NCBI GenBank assembly: GCA_902809985.1
Contig: CADDXC010000001.1
Coordinates: forward strand, 2,852,001-2,916,000
Direction: 5' to 3'
Source: Clostridiaceae bacterium BL-3
GTDB taxonomy: Bacteria; Bacillota; Clostridia; Clostridiales; Clostridiaceae
DNA: 64,000 nt
Of the stretch, positions 17,868 to 27,118 are shown one piece after another (within the stretch, counting starts at the first letter, position 1; every line of letters starts with the position of its first letter). A model generated the notes under the pieces. The model saw only the letters and a list, made by a program, of their open reading frames with translations. It made no database searches and had not been told where the DNA came from. Both the position numbers and the translations under genes were made by a program.

Positions 17868-17909
17868 CCCAGATTTCGGATAAAACAAATAATTTTTCTG
17901 AAATCTGGG
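17868..17909 (-). terminator. Hairpin downstream of ileS
   Basis: CCCAGATTTC (17868-17877) pairs with GAAATCTGGG (17900-17909), and the stem can extend three more pairs inward. It lies just after the ileS stop on the minus strand. The U-run is poor (GTATCAAAATT), so termination efficiency is uncertain. Confidence 0.6.
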
Positions 17910-17926
17910 AATCTGAACAATATAAT

Positions 17927-20900
17927 TTATTTCACTAATTCAACAGCTATATCAAGCTCCTTCCCGTTAATATTACATTTATTGTATTTTCTATCGGCAT
18001 TATAAATAATATTTAATGAAAGAGTCTCTTTTTTAATTCGGTTTTCAAATTTCTTTACTACAGTTTCAAGTTTATCATTTCCGGAAATATACAAGTTTAT
18101 CTTATCTGCAACTTCAAAACCGCTTTCTTTTCTCATATTTTGTATTTTGCTTAAAATTTCTCTTAAATTTCCCTCTTCTTTAAGTTGTTCTGTAACTTTA
18201 GTCTCCAGAACAATTCCTATGCTTCCTTCGCTTGCAAATGCAAAACCTTCAAGACCTTCCATAGTAATAAGAAGATTATCTGAATTCAATTCTATTTCAG
18301 AACCTCCTACGTTTATTTTTACAGCTTCGTTGTTATTTACCTTTTGTGCAAGCTCTACCTGATCCATAGAAGATATCTCTTTCGTTATTTGAGGTATCAA
18401 TCTTCCATATTCTTTGCCCAATACAGGCAAATTGGGCTTTATGTTAAAGTTGACATATTTTGATAGATCCGCATTGAATTCAATATTTTTAATGTTCAAC
18501 TCCTCTTTTATTATATCTCCGTAATATTGAGGTAAAGTTTTTATACTTACAAGCATTTCTAAAAGAGGCTGCCTATTTTTGATATTGGCGGTGTTTCTAG
18601 CACTTCTTCCCAGCTTAACTATCTTATAAGCTTCTGCCATATCCTTTTCCAAATCCTCATTAACAGCACTGGCATCATATTTGGGCCACTTACATAAGTG
18701 TATACTTTCCGGAGCATCTTTATCAAGGTTTACCACAAGATTTTGATAAATCTCCTCTGTCATAAATGGTACGAAGGGTGCAGCCACCAAAATCAGCGTA
18801 TTCAATACTTTATACAGAGTTACATAAGCACCTATTTTATCTTCTGTTAAATGGTCACTCCAGAATCTTGTTCTATTTCTCCTCACATACCAGTTAGAAA
18901 GCTGATCCACAAAATCTCCAATATTTTGGGCTGCCTGAGTAATTCTATAATGATCCAGATGATCTTCAGTTTCCATTATAAGTGAATTTAATCTTGAAAC
19001 TATCCATTTATCCATTATATTTTTGCTTGTAAACCCTTTATAGTCCAGTGGATTGAAATTATCTAAATCCGCATAGAGCACATAAAATGAATATACATTC
19101 CACAGAGTACCCAAAAACTTTCTCTGACTATCCTGAACTGCTTCCTCGTAAAATCGTGATGGAAGCCAAGGTGCACTTTCAGTATAAAAATACCATCTAG
19201 TTGCATCCGCCCCCTCATTTTCCAGTGCCACCTCTGGGCTCAATACATTCCCCTTATGTTTTGACATTTTTAATCCATGCTTATCCAGTACATGCCCTAG
19301 TACCAGACAATTTTCAAAAGGACTTCTGTCAAACAGAACCGTGGATATAGCCATAAGAGTATAAAACCATCCCCTGGTCTGGTCTACAGCTTCAGATATA
19401 AATTGAGCGGGGAAATTTTCTTTAAAAAGTTCTTTGTTTTCAAAGGGATAATGATGCTGCGCAAAGGGCATGGATCCTGAATCAAACCAGCAGTCAATTA
19501 CATCTGAGGATCTATTCATCTCTCCACCACATTTTGGACATTTCAATTTAACTCTATCAATATACGGTTTGTGAAGTTCTATACTTTCAGGTACATTTAT
19601 CCCCTTTTCTTTTAATTCTTCAATGCTTCCTATACACTCTTTGTGACCACATTCGCATTCCCATATTGGAAGTGGAGTACCCCAATATCTTTCTCTGCTG
19701 AGCCCCCAGTCTATCACTCCTTCTACGAATTTTCCAAACCTACCTGTTCTTATATTATCAGGATACCAATTTGTATTATTGGTATTCCTAACCACCTTAT
19801 CTCTAACTGATGACATTTTAATAAACCAGGTATCTCTTGGATAATACAGGAGAGGAGTATCACATCTCCAGCAAAATGGATAGGAATGGGTGAATTTTTC
19901 CGTTTTATAGAGTATTCCATTTTCCTTTAAATATTCTATTATTTTAGGTTCTGCATCTTTCACAAAGAGTCCTTTCCATGGTGTAACTTCTTCCTTAAAT
20001 TTCCCCTGTGTATCTACAGAATTGGTCATAGGTATACCATACTTTTTACAGCTGTTACTGTCATCCTCACCAAAAGCAGGAGCTGTATGAACTATTCCCG
20101 TTCCATCTGTCAATGTCACATAATCTGCATGAAGTACATAATGTGCTCTTCCTTGAAAAGATGCAAAATTAAACATTGGTTCATAATCTAATCCTACCAG
20201 TTCTTTCCCCTTAAATCTTCTTAAAACCTTATATTCGTCTTCTAATTTCTCTAAAAGGGCCTCTGCCAATATTAAACGTTCTCCTCTATTTAGCACTTCC
20301 ACATAATCATAATTTTCATTTACCGCCAGTGCCATGTTGTTGGGAAGTGTCCATGGAGTTGTGGTCCAGGCAAGCATATATTTATTTTCACCCTTGAGTT
20401 TAAATTTAACATATATTGATGTCTCTTTTACATCCTTATATCCCTGCGAAACCTCATGAGAGGAAAGTGCAGTACCACACCTCGGACAATAAGGTACAAC
20501 TTTATGACCTTTATACAAAAGACCCTTTTCCCAAATTTTCTTTAATGCCCACCACTCTGATTCTATATAATCATTGTGATAAGTTACATAGGGATTATCC
20601 ATATCAACCCAGAAACCTATTCTGTCAGACATTTTTCTCCACTGGCTCACATATGTAAATACACTGTCTTTGCATTTTTTTATGAAATTTTCCACTCCAT
20701 AATCTTCTATCTGTGGTTTTCCTGATATTCCAAGGCTTTTTTCAACTTCAAGTTCTACTGGAAGTCCATGTGTATCCCATCCTGCTTTTCTTAAGACTCT
20801 ATACCCTTTCATGGCTTTATATCTTGGTATAAGATCTTTTACAACTCTAGTCAAAACATGGCCTATATGAGGCATTCCATTGGCAGTTGGAGGTCCATCA

Positions 20901-21031
20901 TAAAAAGTAAAATATTCTCCGTCTTCATTCTCTTTAAAGCTCTTCTCCTCTATTTTTTTGTCTTCCCATAATTTCAGAACATCCTTCTCCCTCTCTACAA
21001 AACTTTTATCATTGTCAATTTTTTTATACAT
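17927..21031 (-). CDS. ileS: Isoleucyl-tRNA synthetase
   Basis: A 1034-residue class I aminoacyl-tRNA synthetase that charges tRNA-Ile. The HIGH motif is at residues 55-58 (PHIGH) and the KMSKS loop reads KMSKHKGN near residue 590. The editing domain carries [15 protein letters not shown]. The length and the KMSKH form fit the longer, eukaryote-like IleS type common in clostridia, a type linked elsewhere to lower mupirocin sensitivity. A T-box leader with an ATC specifier lies upstream, so expression should respond to uncharged tRNA-Ile. ATG at 21031. Confidence 0.97.
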   Translation of the reverse strand: MYKKIDNDKSFVEREKDVLKLWEDKKIEEKSFKENEDGEYFTFYDGPPTANGMPHIGHVLTRVVKDLIPRYKAMKGYRVLRKAGWDTHGLPVELEVEKSLGISGKPQIEDYGVENFIKKCKDSVFTYVSQWRKMSDRIGFWVDMDNPYVTYHNDYIESEWWALKKIWEKGLLYKGHKVVPYCPRCGTALSSHEVSQGYKDVKETSIYVKFKLKGENKYMLAWTTTPWTLPNNMALAVNENYDYVEVLNRGERLILAEALLEKLEDEYKVLRRFKGKELVGLDYEPMFNFASFQGRAHYVLHADYVTLTDGTGIVHTAPAFGEDDSNSCKKYGIPMTNSVDTQGKFKEEVTPWKGLFVKDAEPKIIEYLKENGILYKTEKFTHSYPFCWRCDTPLLYYPRDTWFIKMSSVRDKVVRNTNNTNWYPDNIRTGRFGKFVEGVIDWGLSRERYWGTPLPIWECECGHKECIGSIEELKEKGINVPESIELHKPYIDRVKLKCPKCGGEMNRSSDVIDCWFDSGSMPFAQHHYPFENKELFKENFPAQFISEAVDQTRGWFYTLMAISTVLFDRSPFENCLVLGHVLDKHGLKMSKHKGNVLSPEVALENEGADATRWYFYTESAPWLPSRFYEEAVQDSQRKFLGTLWNVYSFYVLYADLDNFNPLDYKGFTSKNIMDKWIVSRLNSLIMETEDHLDHYRITQAAQNIGDFVDQLSNWYVRRNRTRFWSDHLTEDKIGAYVTLYKVLNTLILVAAPFVPFMTEEIYQNLVVNLDKDAPESIHLCKWPKYDASAVNEDLEKDMAEAYKIVKLGRSARNTANIKNRQPLLEMLVSIKTLPQYYGDIIKEELNIKNIEFNADLSKYVNFNIKPNLPVLGKEYGRLIPQITKEISSMDQVELAQKVNNNEAVKINVGGSEIELNSDNLLITMEGLEGFAFASEGSIGIVLETKVTEQLKEEGNLREILSKIQNMRKESGFEVADKINLYISGNDKLETVVKKFENRIKKETLSLNIIYNADRKYNKCNINGKELDIAVELVK

Positions 21032-21127
21032 GATTTGACCCCTTTCTATTCTTATTGTTAAGTTTTTACTACTATGTTTATTTTATACACAGTACGAAAT
21101 GCAATATATAACTTTAATTATTTACAA

Positions 21128-21159
21128 TAAAAAACTTCATCCAAATAGGACGAAGTTTT
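21128..21159 (-). terminator. T-box terminator hairpin before ileS
   Basis: AAAACTTCGTCC pairs with GGATGAAGTTTT (one wobble or mismatch) around a 5-base loop and runs into a U-tract. It is mutually exclusive with the antiterminator that pairs the T-box GGTGG region. Confidence 0.88.
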
Positions 21160-21350
21160 ATTCGTTATACCACCTATGGTAATACTTTTTACTATTATAT
21201 TCTTTTCTTTAACGCAGAATTACGTGAAAGCTTACTCAAAATAATAAAACATCTTTCAACTTCCAAACTCCAAGGTGATTTTCTCCAAATTATTCTATGA
21301 GTTCTCAACACCCTCACTCTCTGTAAGTAATATAAACTTGGATACTCTCC
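21128..21350 (-). promoter_or_regulatory. T-box riboswitch leader of ileS (Ile specifier)
   Basis: The minus-strand leader starts around GAAGGAGAGTAT and contains the AGAGAG-type distal Stem I region. A GAAAATCACC segment puts the Ile codon ATC at 21277-21279 in the specifier position. The T-box core (ATAGGTGGTATAACG, about 21163-21177) follows, then the terminator at 21128-21159. The specifier agrees with the downstream gene. The 5' boundary is approximate. Confidence 0.88.
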
Positions 21351-21433
21351 TTCTTCAACGTTTTTAAAACAATCATGATATAATTTCCTTTTATTATATT
21401 ATATGAGCTTTTTATTGTCAATTTATTTTTCTA

Positions 21434-22423
21434 TCAATAACCGAGAGTTTGTAATATACCATCAGCTATAGCTTGTGCAAATTTTTGCCTGTACGCATCA
21501 CTATTTAGTTTTGCCGCATCACCTGGGTTAGTTACAAAACCCAATTCTACAAGAACCGCCGGGGCATTTGTATTTCTGATCACATAAAGCCCGCTTTTAT
21601 ATAATTCGGTGTCATACTTTATTCCCCTGTCATACATTCCAACTTCTCTTATTATGCTGTTTTGTATATTTGAGGCCAGCCTTTGGCCTTTTGTACTCCC
21701 TGGATAAAAATAAGTTTCAGTACCGTTGGCACCAGATTCATTAAAATAGTTGGCATGGATACATACAAAATAGTCGGCATTTGCATTATTTGATATGTCA
21801 CAGCGCTTTTGAAGGCTGTCTGCAACACTCATGGGCGTAGAACGCATATCCGTAGTTCTGGTATACACCACATTTACTCCCTTGCTTTCAAGTATCTTTC
21901 CAGTTTTTAGTCCTACCGCTAAAGTGATATCATCCTCCTGAAGACCATTTATTCCCGTAGCGCCTATATCCTGTCCCATACCATGTCCCGGATCAATAGT
22001 AACAGTATACTTGCCATTGGAAGCTGGCTTGGCTTTTATTATAAACTGCATTTTAACATCATCTTTTTTTAAGCTCCTGCCATTTATTGATTTTAAACCG
22101 CTCTTTATAATCAAATTATAAGTTTTGCCATATGTATATGGAGCTTCAGGACTAACTATCACACTACTTCCATCACCTCCAACCTGTAAAGAAACTGGAA
22201 CTATATTCCCTTCGCTGTCCGTTACAACTATGTTGGAATTATTTACTGTACTTGTATCCACCTTCATGCTAAACTTTACATTCCATGATTTAGTAGGCTC
22301 TACATCCTTTCCTATGAGTTTTCCGTCAAAGTCAGATGCTTGTACAATATTAATTCCTGCAAGTGCTGCAAACATTAGCACAAAACCTACTAGCAGTACC
22401 ATATAAATTTTTATGTTTTTCAA
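21434..22423 (-). CDS. Secreted N-acetylmuramoyl-L-alanine amidase with SbsA-type Ig-like domain
   Basis: A 329-residue exported peptidoglycan amidase. A signal peptide of about 29 residues is followed by an SbsA-type Ig-like module (about 40-132; WNVKFSMKVDTSTVNNSN) and an Amidase_3 catalytic domain (140-329). The zinc and catalytic residues are visible: His147 in DPGHG, Glu163, His223 in CIHAN and Glu293 in LVELGFVTN. TTG at 22423 starts the protein behind GGAGGTGA. The same Ig-like module heads the glucosaminidase at 39415-40932, so the two hydrolases may share a wall-anchoring or substrate-presenting part. Confidence 0.93.
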   Translation of the reverse strand: MKNIKIYMVLLVGFVLMFAALAGINIVQASDFDGKLIGKDVEPTKSWNVKFSMKVDTSTVNNSNIVVTDSEGNIVPVSLQVGGDGSSVIVSPEAPYTYGKTYNLIIKSGLKSINGRSLKKDDVKMQFIIKAKPASNGKYTVTIDPGHGMGQDIGATGINGLQEDDITLAVGLKTGKILESKGVNVVYTRTTDMRSTPMSVADSLQKRCDISNNANADYFVCIHANYFNESGANGTETYFYPGSTKGQRLASNIQNSIIREVGMYDRGIKYDTELYKSGLYVIRNTNAPAVLVELGFVTNPGDAAKLNSDAYRQKFAQAIADGILQTLGY

Positions 22424-22601
22424 TCAATCACCTCCATATGAACCTTACATTATTTTATTATAATATAAAAAGTATTAATTTTATACATAAATATAGTTAT
22501 ATTTTTATACTAATCTAAAATAATCATATTTTAATAGAATGATCATAATAATGATATAATATTATAAATATAAAAAATTTTTTCATTGAGGAGATGTTTT
22601 T

Positions 22602-23234
22602 ATGAAAATAAAATGGTTAGGTCATTCTAGTTTTTTATTGGAAGATTCAATGGGTCACAAGCTTCTAACAGATCCTTTTGATGAAACTGTAGGGTATAAG
22701 GTATTTCGTGGTAAGGTGGATTTAATCACAATAAGTCACAGTCATTTTGATCATAATTATACGAAAAATATAGAATACAGCCATATTATAAACAAGCCGG
22801 GTTCTTTTAACCTATGCGGCATACCAATTATTGGTATACCTTCTTATCACGATAAGGTCAATGGAGCAAAACGTGGAAAAAACATAATATTTATAATAGA
22901 AATGGACGGCTATCGAATATGCCATTTAGGAGATATTGGATACGTATTGTCTAGGGATAAAGTAGAAGAATTAGGAAGCATAGATGTATTATTTATTCCG
23001 GTAGGCGGCAATTTTACTATAGATGGTAAAGAAGCTGCAGCACTTGCTAAATCCATTAACAGCCACATAGTAATTCCAATGCATTATAAGACTTCCCCTT
23101 TAACTTTCGAATTAGATGGTCTAGAAAAATTCCTTAAATACGCAAGAAATGCAGAAAGAGTTAAGAACAACACTTTAATTATAGAAAATAATTTACAAGA
23201 ATACAATTCAGTTAAAATACTTGATTTTAAATAA
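22602..23234 (+). CDS. Metallo-beta-lactamase-fold metal-dependent hydrolase
   Basis: A 210-residue cytosolic protein of the UPF0173/UlaG-like branch of the MBL superfamily. The metal site is visible as ISHSHFDHN (residues about 46-54), with later ligands HLGDIG (about 108) and MHYKT (about 160). It starts with ATG behind GAGGAGATG. It stands alone on the plus strand between minus-strand genes and its substrate is unknown. Confidence 0.85.
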   Translation: MKIKWLGHSSFLLEDSMGHKLLTDPFDETVGYKVFRGKVDLITISHSHFDHNYTKNIEYSHIINKPGSFNLCGIPIIGIPSYHDKVNGAKRGKNIIFIIEMDGYRICHLGDIGYVLSRDKVEELGSIDVLFIPVGGNFTIDGKEAAALAKSINSHIVIPMHYKTSPLTFELDGLEKFLKYARNAERVKNNTLIIENNLQEYNSVKILDFK

Positions 23235-23272
23235 TTGCCAAACAAGCACCAACATTGATATCCATCAAAATA

Positions 23273-23638
23273 TTAATTGTGCTCTACGTGCTCTAATCCT
23301 GCATTAAACAGCCTATTTATATGTTCATCATCCAATGAATAATATACAGATTTACCATCTCTCCTAAATTTAACTAGTCGAGCTGTCTTTAAAATTCTAA
23401 GTTGATGTGATATAGCGGATTGGCTCATTTGAAGTATCTCTGCTATATCACATACACACAGTTCTTTCTTAAACAGTGCATATATTATTTTAATTCTTGT
23501 GAAATCACCTAACACTTTAAAGAGACCGGAGAGATCCCTAAAGACTTTTTCATCCAGCATACTCTCTTTAACGCACTTTATACAGTCTTCATGAAGTTCA
23601 GTACAGGAGCACACTTCAATTCCCAAATTATCTTTCAC
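23273..23638 (-). CDS. ArsR/SmtB-family metal-sensing repressor (CadC-like)
   Basis: A 121-residue winged-helix repressor. It keeps a CadC-like Cys-rich N-terminus (Cys10, Cys12, Cys19, Cys22) plus ELCVCD in helix alpha-3 (Cys61, Cys63), the soft-metal (Cd/Pb/Zn) site of CadC. It also keeps an alpha-5 site like SmtB/CzrA (Asp104, His106, His117, His120). The HTH stretch is MSQSAISHQLRILKTARLV. It starts with GTG at 23638 behind GGGAG. No metal efflux pump or chaperone gene adjoins it, so its target must lie elsewhere or be the gene itself. Confidence 0.9.
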   Translation of the reverse strand: MKDNLGIEVCSCTELHEDCIKCVKESMLDEKVFRDLSGLFKVLGDFTRIKIIYALFKKELCVCDIAEILQMSQSAISHQLRILKTARLVKFRRDGKSVYYSLDDEHINRLFNAGLEHVEHN

Positions 23639-23714
23639 ATTATCAACTCCCTACTAGAAGTATTATAATATATTTAATTGGATCCTTTCAACTAAAATCA
23701 CAATAGTACTACTT

Positions 23715-24227
23715 TTAATTATAAAATATCTCTACAACCTTGTGAGTTTTTAGACTTTTTTTTACATCAATAATTCTCTGATTGCTTGAACCTTTGAATT
23801 TTAATCTGCAGTCCTTCTTATTTTCTTCAAATTTTCCATCAACCAATACGTCTATGTCATTTATCAGACTTTGCCAATATTCATTTTGAGTGTTATACAG
23901 GATATACTCAAAAGTATATCCTGTATAACACCATATATTCAAACCCAATGCTTTAATTTTATCTGCCATATAGGAAAATTCTTCTGCCTGTTCAAAGGGA
24001 TCGCCTCCTGAAAATGTAATTCCAGTTATCAGCGGATTACCCTTTATCTGTTCAATCAATTCATCTGTATCTCTAAGCTCTCCCCCATTAAAATCATGTG
24101 TGGAAGGATTAAAACATCCTCTGCAATTATGTCTGCATCCTTGAGCAAAAAACACCCTTCTCATCCCGGGGCCATTGACCAAACTTTCATATACAATACC
24201 TGCCAATCTAATTTTTTTTCTTACCAT
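23715..24227 (-). CDS. nrdG: Anaerobic ribonucleotide reductase activating protein
   Basis: A 170-residue radical SAM activase that installs the glycyl radical on NrdD. The radical SAM cluster motif is CRHNCRGC (Cys31, Cys35, Cys38), followed by FSGGDPFEQ, the SAM-binding GGD segment. It is encoded 26 bases downstream of nrdD on the same strand, a usual arrangement. ATG at 24227 after GGGGGTAAATTTTA. The coding sequence contains a perfect 18-bp inverted repeat at 23891-23930, described separately. Confidence 0.95.
   Translation of the reverse strand: MVRKKIRLAGIVYESLVNGPGMRRVFFAQGCRHNCRGCFNPSTHDFNGGELRDTDELIEQIKGNPLITGITFSGGDPFEQAEEFSYMADKIKALGLNIWCYTGYTFEYILYNTQNEYWQSLINDIDVLVDGKFEENKKDCRLKFKGSSNQRIIDVKKSLKTHKVVEIFYN
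23891..23930. repeat. Perfect 18-bp inverted repeat inside nrdG
   Basis: TGTTATACAGGATATACT (23891-23908) and its exact inverse (23913-23930) flank a 4-base loop. Both arms are coding (residues around WCYTGYTFEYILYN). In the nrdG mRNA this would form a strong hairpin with a UUUG loop. Confidence 0.9.
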
Positions 24228-24253
24228 TAAAATTTACCCCCATAGATGATGAT

Positions 24254-26359
24254 TTAAGAATATATAAGTTCATTATTCCTATGAGATACTCTATCTGCTC
24301 TTTCTGCGGCCTTTCCTTCTCCAAATCTCTCGTCCAGTGATAAATATCCCGTTACTCTGGATATTCCCTGTATATTACTACTGCCGCATTTAGGACATAC
24401 TTCTTCGCCTTGCAAATAAGTACCACATTCTTTACAATATCTTATATGAAAATTTATCCCTATGTAGCTCATATTCGTGTTATCGTAGGCATAATTAATT
24501 ATATTTTTTACCACTTCTTCTGATGGATAATCGTCTATTTCCACATAACTTATATGTCCGCCATTACACAATTTATGGTAAGGAGCTTCAATATCAATTT
24601 TATCCTTTATAGATATTGGAAATCCCACAGGAATGTGATAAGAATTAGTATAGTAATTCTTATCTGTAACTCCCGGTATTTCACCAAATATTTTCTTATC
24701 GTGAATTATAAATTTCCCGCTTAGACCTTCTGCAGGGGTGGCATAACAACTCCAATTTAAATGAGTTTCTTCTGTAAGCCTATCAGTATAATTTCTGATA
24801 TGAGAAATTATTCTTATCCCGAGTTCTCTTGAATTTTCATCCTGACCATGGTGCTTCCCGGTCAATGCCACCAACGTTTCTGCAAGACCAATGAAACCTA
24901 TTGCCCAGGTGCCCTGTTTCAATATCGGCTCTATGGAATCATCGCTTTCTAAATTCTCAGCACCCCTCATAAGTTTTTGTCCGGCTACAAAAGGTAAATC
25001 TCTGACCTTCAATCTTTTTAATATGCTGTACCTATGCATGAGAGACTGCCTGGAAAGCTCAAGTCTTTTATTCAACAGTTCAAAAAATTTATTTATATTA
25101 CCTTTAGAAATAATGCCAATGCGGGGCAAATTAATAGTAACTGGAGCTATATTTCCTCTTCCCTCCGGGCCTGGTTCTCCATTTACATTAGAGCAAACGT
25201 AAGTCCGGCATCCCATAGTAGCAGGTATAATTCCCTTGTCATAATAAGTCTTGTTAAAATCCGCATCTAAATTCATGAAAGTTGGATTCATTCTTTTTGA
25301 GGCCACTCTACAAGCTATGCTAAATAAATAGTAGTATGGATCTTCCTCATTTTTATTTACACCCTTTTTGACTCTGAATATTATATTCGGAAATATGGGC
25401 TGCTCGCCTTTCCCAAGTCCCTTCTCATATTCAAGTAAAAATATTTCACAGACTAAAGCCGCATCTTCTGATCTTGGTATACCTATATTTATAGAACTAA
25501 AAGGCACCTGTGAACCAGCTCTTGAATGCATTGTATTTAAATTATAAATTATTCCCTGCATGGCCTGTTCTATACTTCGCCTTAATTTCTTATTCAAAAT
25601 TTTAGCTATTTTATTCTCTTCCACTCCCACTGCCCTTAGATCTTCAATTATCTCTTTTCTAGTGGGTTCAACAAAAACAGCCATGTCATTGTCAAAATCC
25701 GGATGAGACTGTCCCCCAAACATATCATTTTGTGATGACTGCAAGAGTATGCAGGAAAGTTCTGCAGCAGATTCTATTCTCTTAGGCGATCTTATATTCC
25801 CATATCCTGTATTAAAGCCTTCTAAAAGCATTTTTTTAGTCGGTATATGAAGACAATTTACAGTCAGATTATAAGAATCCAAATCATGATAATATATATC
25901 TCCATTTTCATGTAATTTAGCCAGATACTTTGGCATAGTAGCTAAATTGTGCCACTTATTGGACTCACTTGCTATTCTCAAAAGCTTGGCACTAAAATTA
26001 TTTCCTACGTTAGCATTATCCCTATCTGTCTGAATTCCTATTTTGTCAATGGCTTTCATAAGATCGGATTTTATCTCTCTTATATTATTTCTCTCTTTTC
26101 TATAATTTGAGTAGGATAATCCTATCTTCAAATATCCCCTTTTTAAAAGCACTTCTTCAACTATATTTTGTATATCCTCTACATTTATTTCTTTCAAATT
26201 TAACTTTTCCAAACACTGTATAACTTTCTGAGTTAAATCAATAAATTCGCTCTCTTTCAACTCATACCCTATCTCTTCAGAAGCACCTTTTATTGCATTG
26301 GTGATTTTGACAGAGTCAAAGTCAACTTTCCTTCCATCTCTTTTCACAACATGTAGCAT
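24254..26359 (-). CDS. nrdD: Anaerobic ribonucleoside-triphosphate reductase (class III)
   Basis: A 701-residue glycyl radical enzyme that makes deoxyribonucleotides without oxygen. An N-terminal ATP-cone (residues 1-90; VKRDGRKVDFD) controls activity. The C-terminus has a CKECG/CPKCG zinc site just before the glycyl radical loop SRVTGYLSL, with Gly671. The ATG at 26359 follows AGGAGG. A good NrdR-box match lies just upstream. Confidence 0.97.
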   Translation of the reverse strand: MLHVVKRDGRKVDFDSVKITNAIKGASEEIGYELKESEFIDLTQKVIQCLEKLNLKEINVEDIQNIVEEVLLKRGYLKIGLSYSNYRKERNNIREIKSDLMKAIDKIGIQTDRDNANVGNNFSAKLLRIASESNKWHNLATMPKYLAKLHENGDIYYHDLDSYNLTVNCLHIPTKKMLLEGFNTGYGNIRSPKRIESAAELSCILLQSSQNDMFGGQSHPDFDNDMAVFVEPTRKEIIEDLRAVGVEENKIAKILNKKLRRSIEQAMQGIIYNLNTMHSRAGSQVPFSSINIGIPRSEDAALVCEIFLLEYEKGLGKGEQPIFPNIIFRVKKGVNKNEEDPYYYLFSIACRVASKRMNPTFMNLDADFNKTYYDKGIIPATMGCRTYVCSNVNGEPGPEGRGNIAPVTINLPRIGIISKGNINKFFELLNKRLELSRQSLMHRYSILKRLKVRDLPFVAGQKLMRGAENLESDDSIEPILKQGTWAIGFIGLAETLVALTGKHHGQDENSRELGIRIISHIRNYTDRLTEETHLNWSCYATPAEGLSGKFIIHDKKIFGEIPGVTDKNYYTNSYHIPVGFPISIKDKIDIEAPYHKLCNGGHISYVEIDDYPSEEVVKNIINYAYDNTNMSYIGINFHIRYCKECGTYLQGEEVCPKCGSSNIQGISRVTGYLSLDERFGEGKAAERADRVSHRNNELIYS

Positions 26360-26375
26360 ATATTGTTCCTCCTGA

Positions 26376-26391
26376 CCACTATATCTTGTAT
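26376..26391 (-). promoter_or_regulatory. Candidate NrdR box upstream of nrdD
   Basis: The minus-strand 16-mer ATACAAGATATAGTGG matches the NrdR consensus ACACWATATATWGTGT at 13 of 16 positions and lies 17 bases before the nrdD start codon. NrdR sites usually come in pairs one turn-multiple apart; I found only a weak second candidate further upstream. Confidence 0.45.
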
Positions 26392-26507
26392 ATCTACCTG
26401 GTTTATTATACTATACCACATATAAAAAATCAATTTTTAAATTTTAGGAATAAGAATCAAAATAATGATAAAACTAATAAAAACTCAATTTTATAGGAGG
26501 AATCTAT

Positions 26508-26699
26508 ATGATTGGTAAAATAATAGATTTAAATGTTACAGAAGCACTTATAAGTTTTCAAGATGGATCAACTGCCGATATAGGTATCTCTCATTTACCT
26601 GCCAGCATAAAAATAGGAGATACTGTAAATATAAATCCAAATTTTACATCTAAGTTAAATGATAAGTTTGGAAATACTTCACTCATGAATATATTTTAA
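26508..26699 (+). CDS. Small conserved hypothetical protein (63 aa)
   Basis: A 63-residue protein with a beta-rich pattern (GKIIDLNVTEALISFQDGSTADIG) that suggests a small beta-barrel. It has no cysteines and no signal peptide. A strong TAGGAGGAATCTAT site precedes the ATG. It stands alone, divergent from nrdD, and shares the hairpin at 26728-26766 with the convergent ferredoxin gene. I do not recognise the family. Confidence 0.7.
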   Translation: MIGKIIDLNVTEALISFQDGSTADIGISHLPASIKIGDTVNINPNFTSKLNDKFGNTSLMNIF

Positions 26700-26727
26700 T
26701 TTTTCCTAAAAAAATATTATACAAAAA

Positions 26728-26766
26728 TGCGTTCTGACTAAACCCATTAAGCTTTTTCAGAACGCA
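26728..26766. terminator. Shared terminator hairpin between 63-aa gene and ferredoxin
   Basis: TGCGTTCTGA pairs with TCAGAACGCA over a 19-base loop. On the minus strand the stem is followed by TTTTTG, fitting a terminator for the ferredoxin gene; the plus-strand tail is weaker. Confidence 0.75.
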
Positions 26767-26804
26767 CTTCCCTATTTGATTCAAAATCAATTCAATATAC
26801 TTTT

Positions 26805-26993
26805 TTATTCTACAGTAATGGCAGAAACAGGACAATTTTCCTCAGCTTCTTTTGCCGAGCCTTGAGACTCTTCCGGTACTTCGCCTGTAATTGCAACTGC
26901 TTTACCATCTTCATCCATTTCAAATACTTCAGGACATGTACTTGGACATAGTCCACAACTTATACAGACATCTTTATCAACTACCGCTTTCAT
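26805..26993 (-). CDS. Ferredoxin, single [4Fe-4S] type
   Basis: A 62-residue acidic ferredoxin with a CISCGLC motif (Cys10, Cys13, Cys16) and a distal Cys54 in ENCP, the pattern of monocluster [4Fe-4S] ferredoxins. An extra Cys20 has no visible partner. It is a soluble low-potential electron carrier. ATG behind AGGAGATATT. Redox partners are not shown by the neighbourhood, although an Fe-S-linked ATPase gene (27119-27964) lies upstream. Confidence 0.93.
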   Translation of the reverse strand: MKAVVDKDVCISCGLCPSTCPEVFEMDEDGKAVAITGEVPEESQGSAKEAEENCPVSAITVE

Positions 26994-27118
26994 AATATCT
27001 CCTGTTGGACAACAGGACTTTCACCTCTCTTTTTATAAATTTAATACATAATGCAATAATAAAATAATTTTCATCTGTATTATTGCCATAAAACTAATTT
27101 ATTATATCCACGTTTGAA

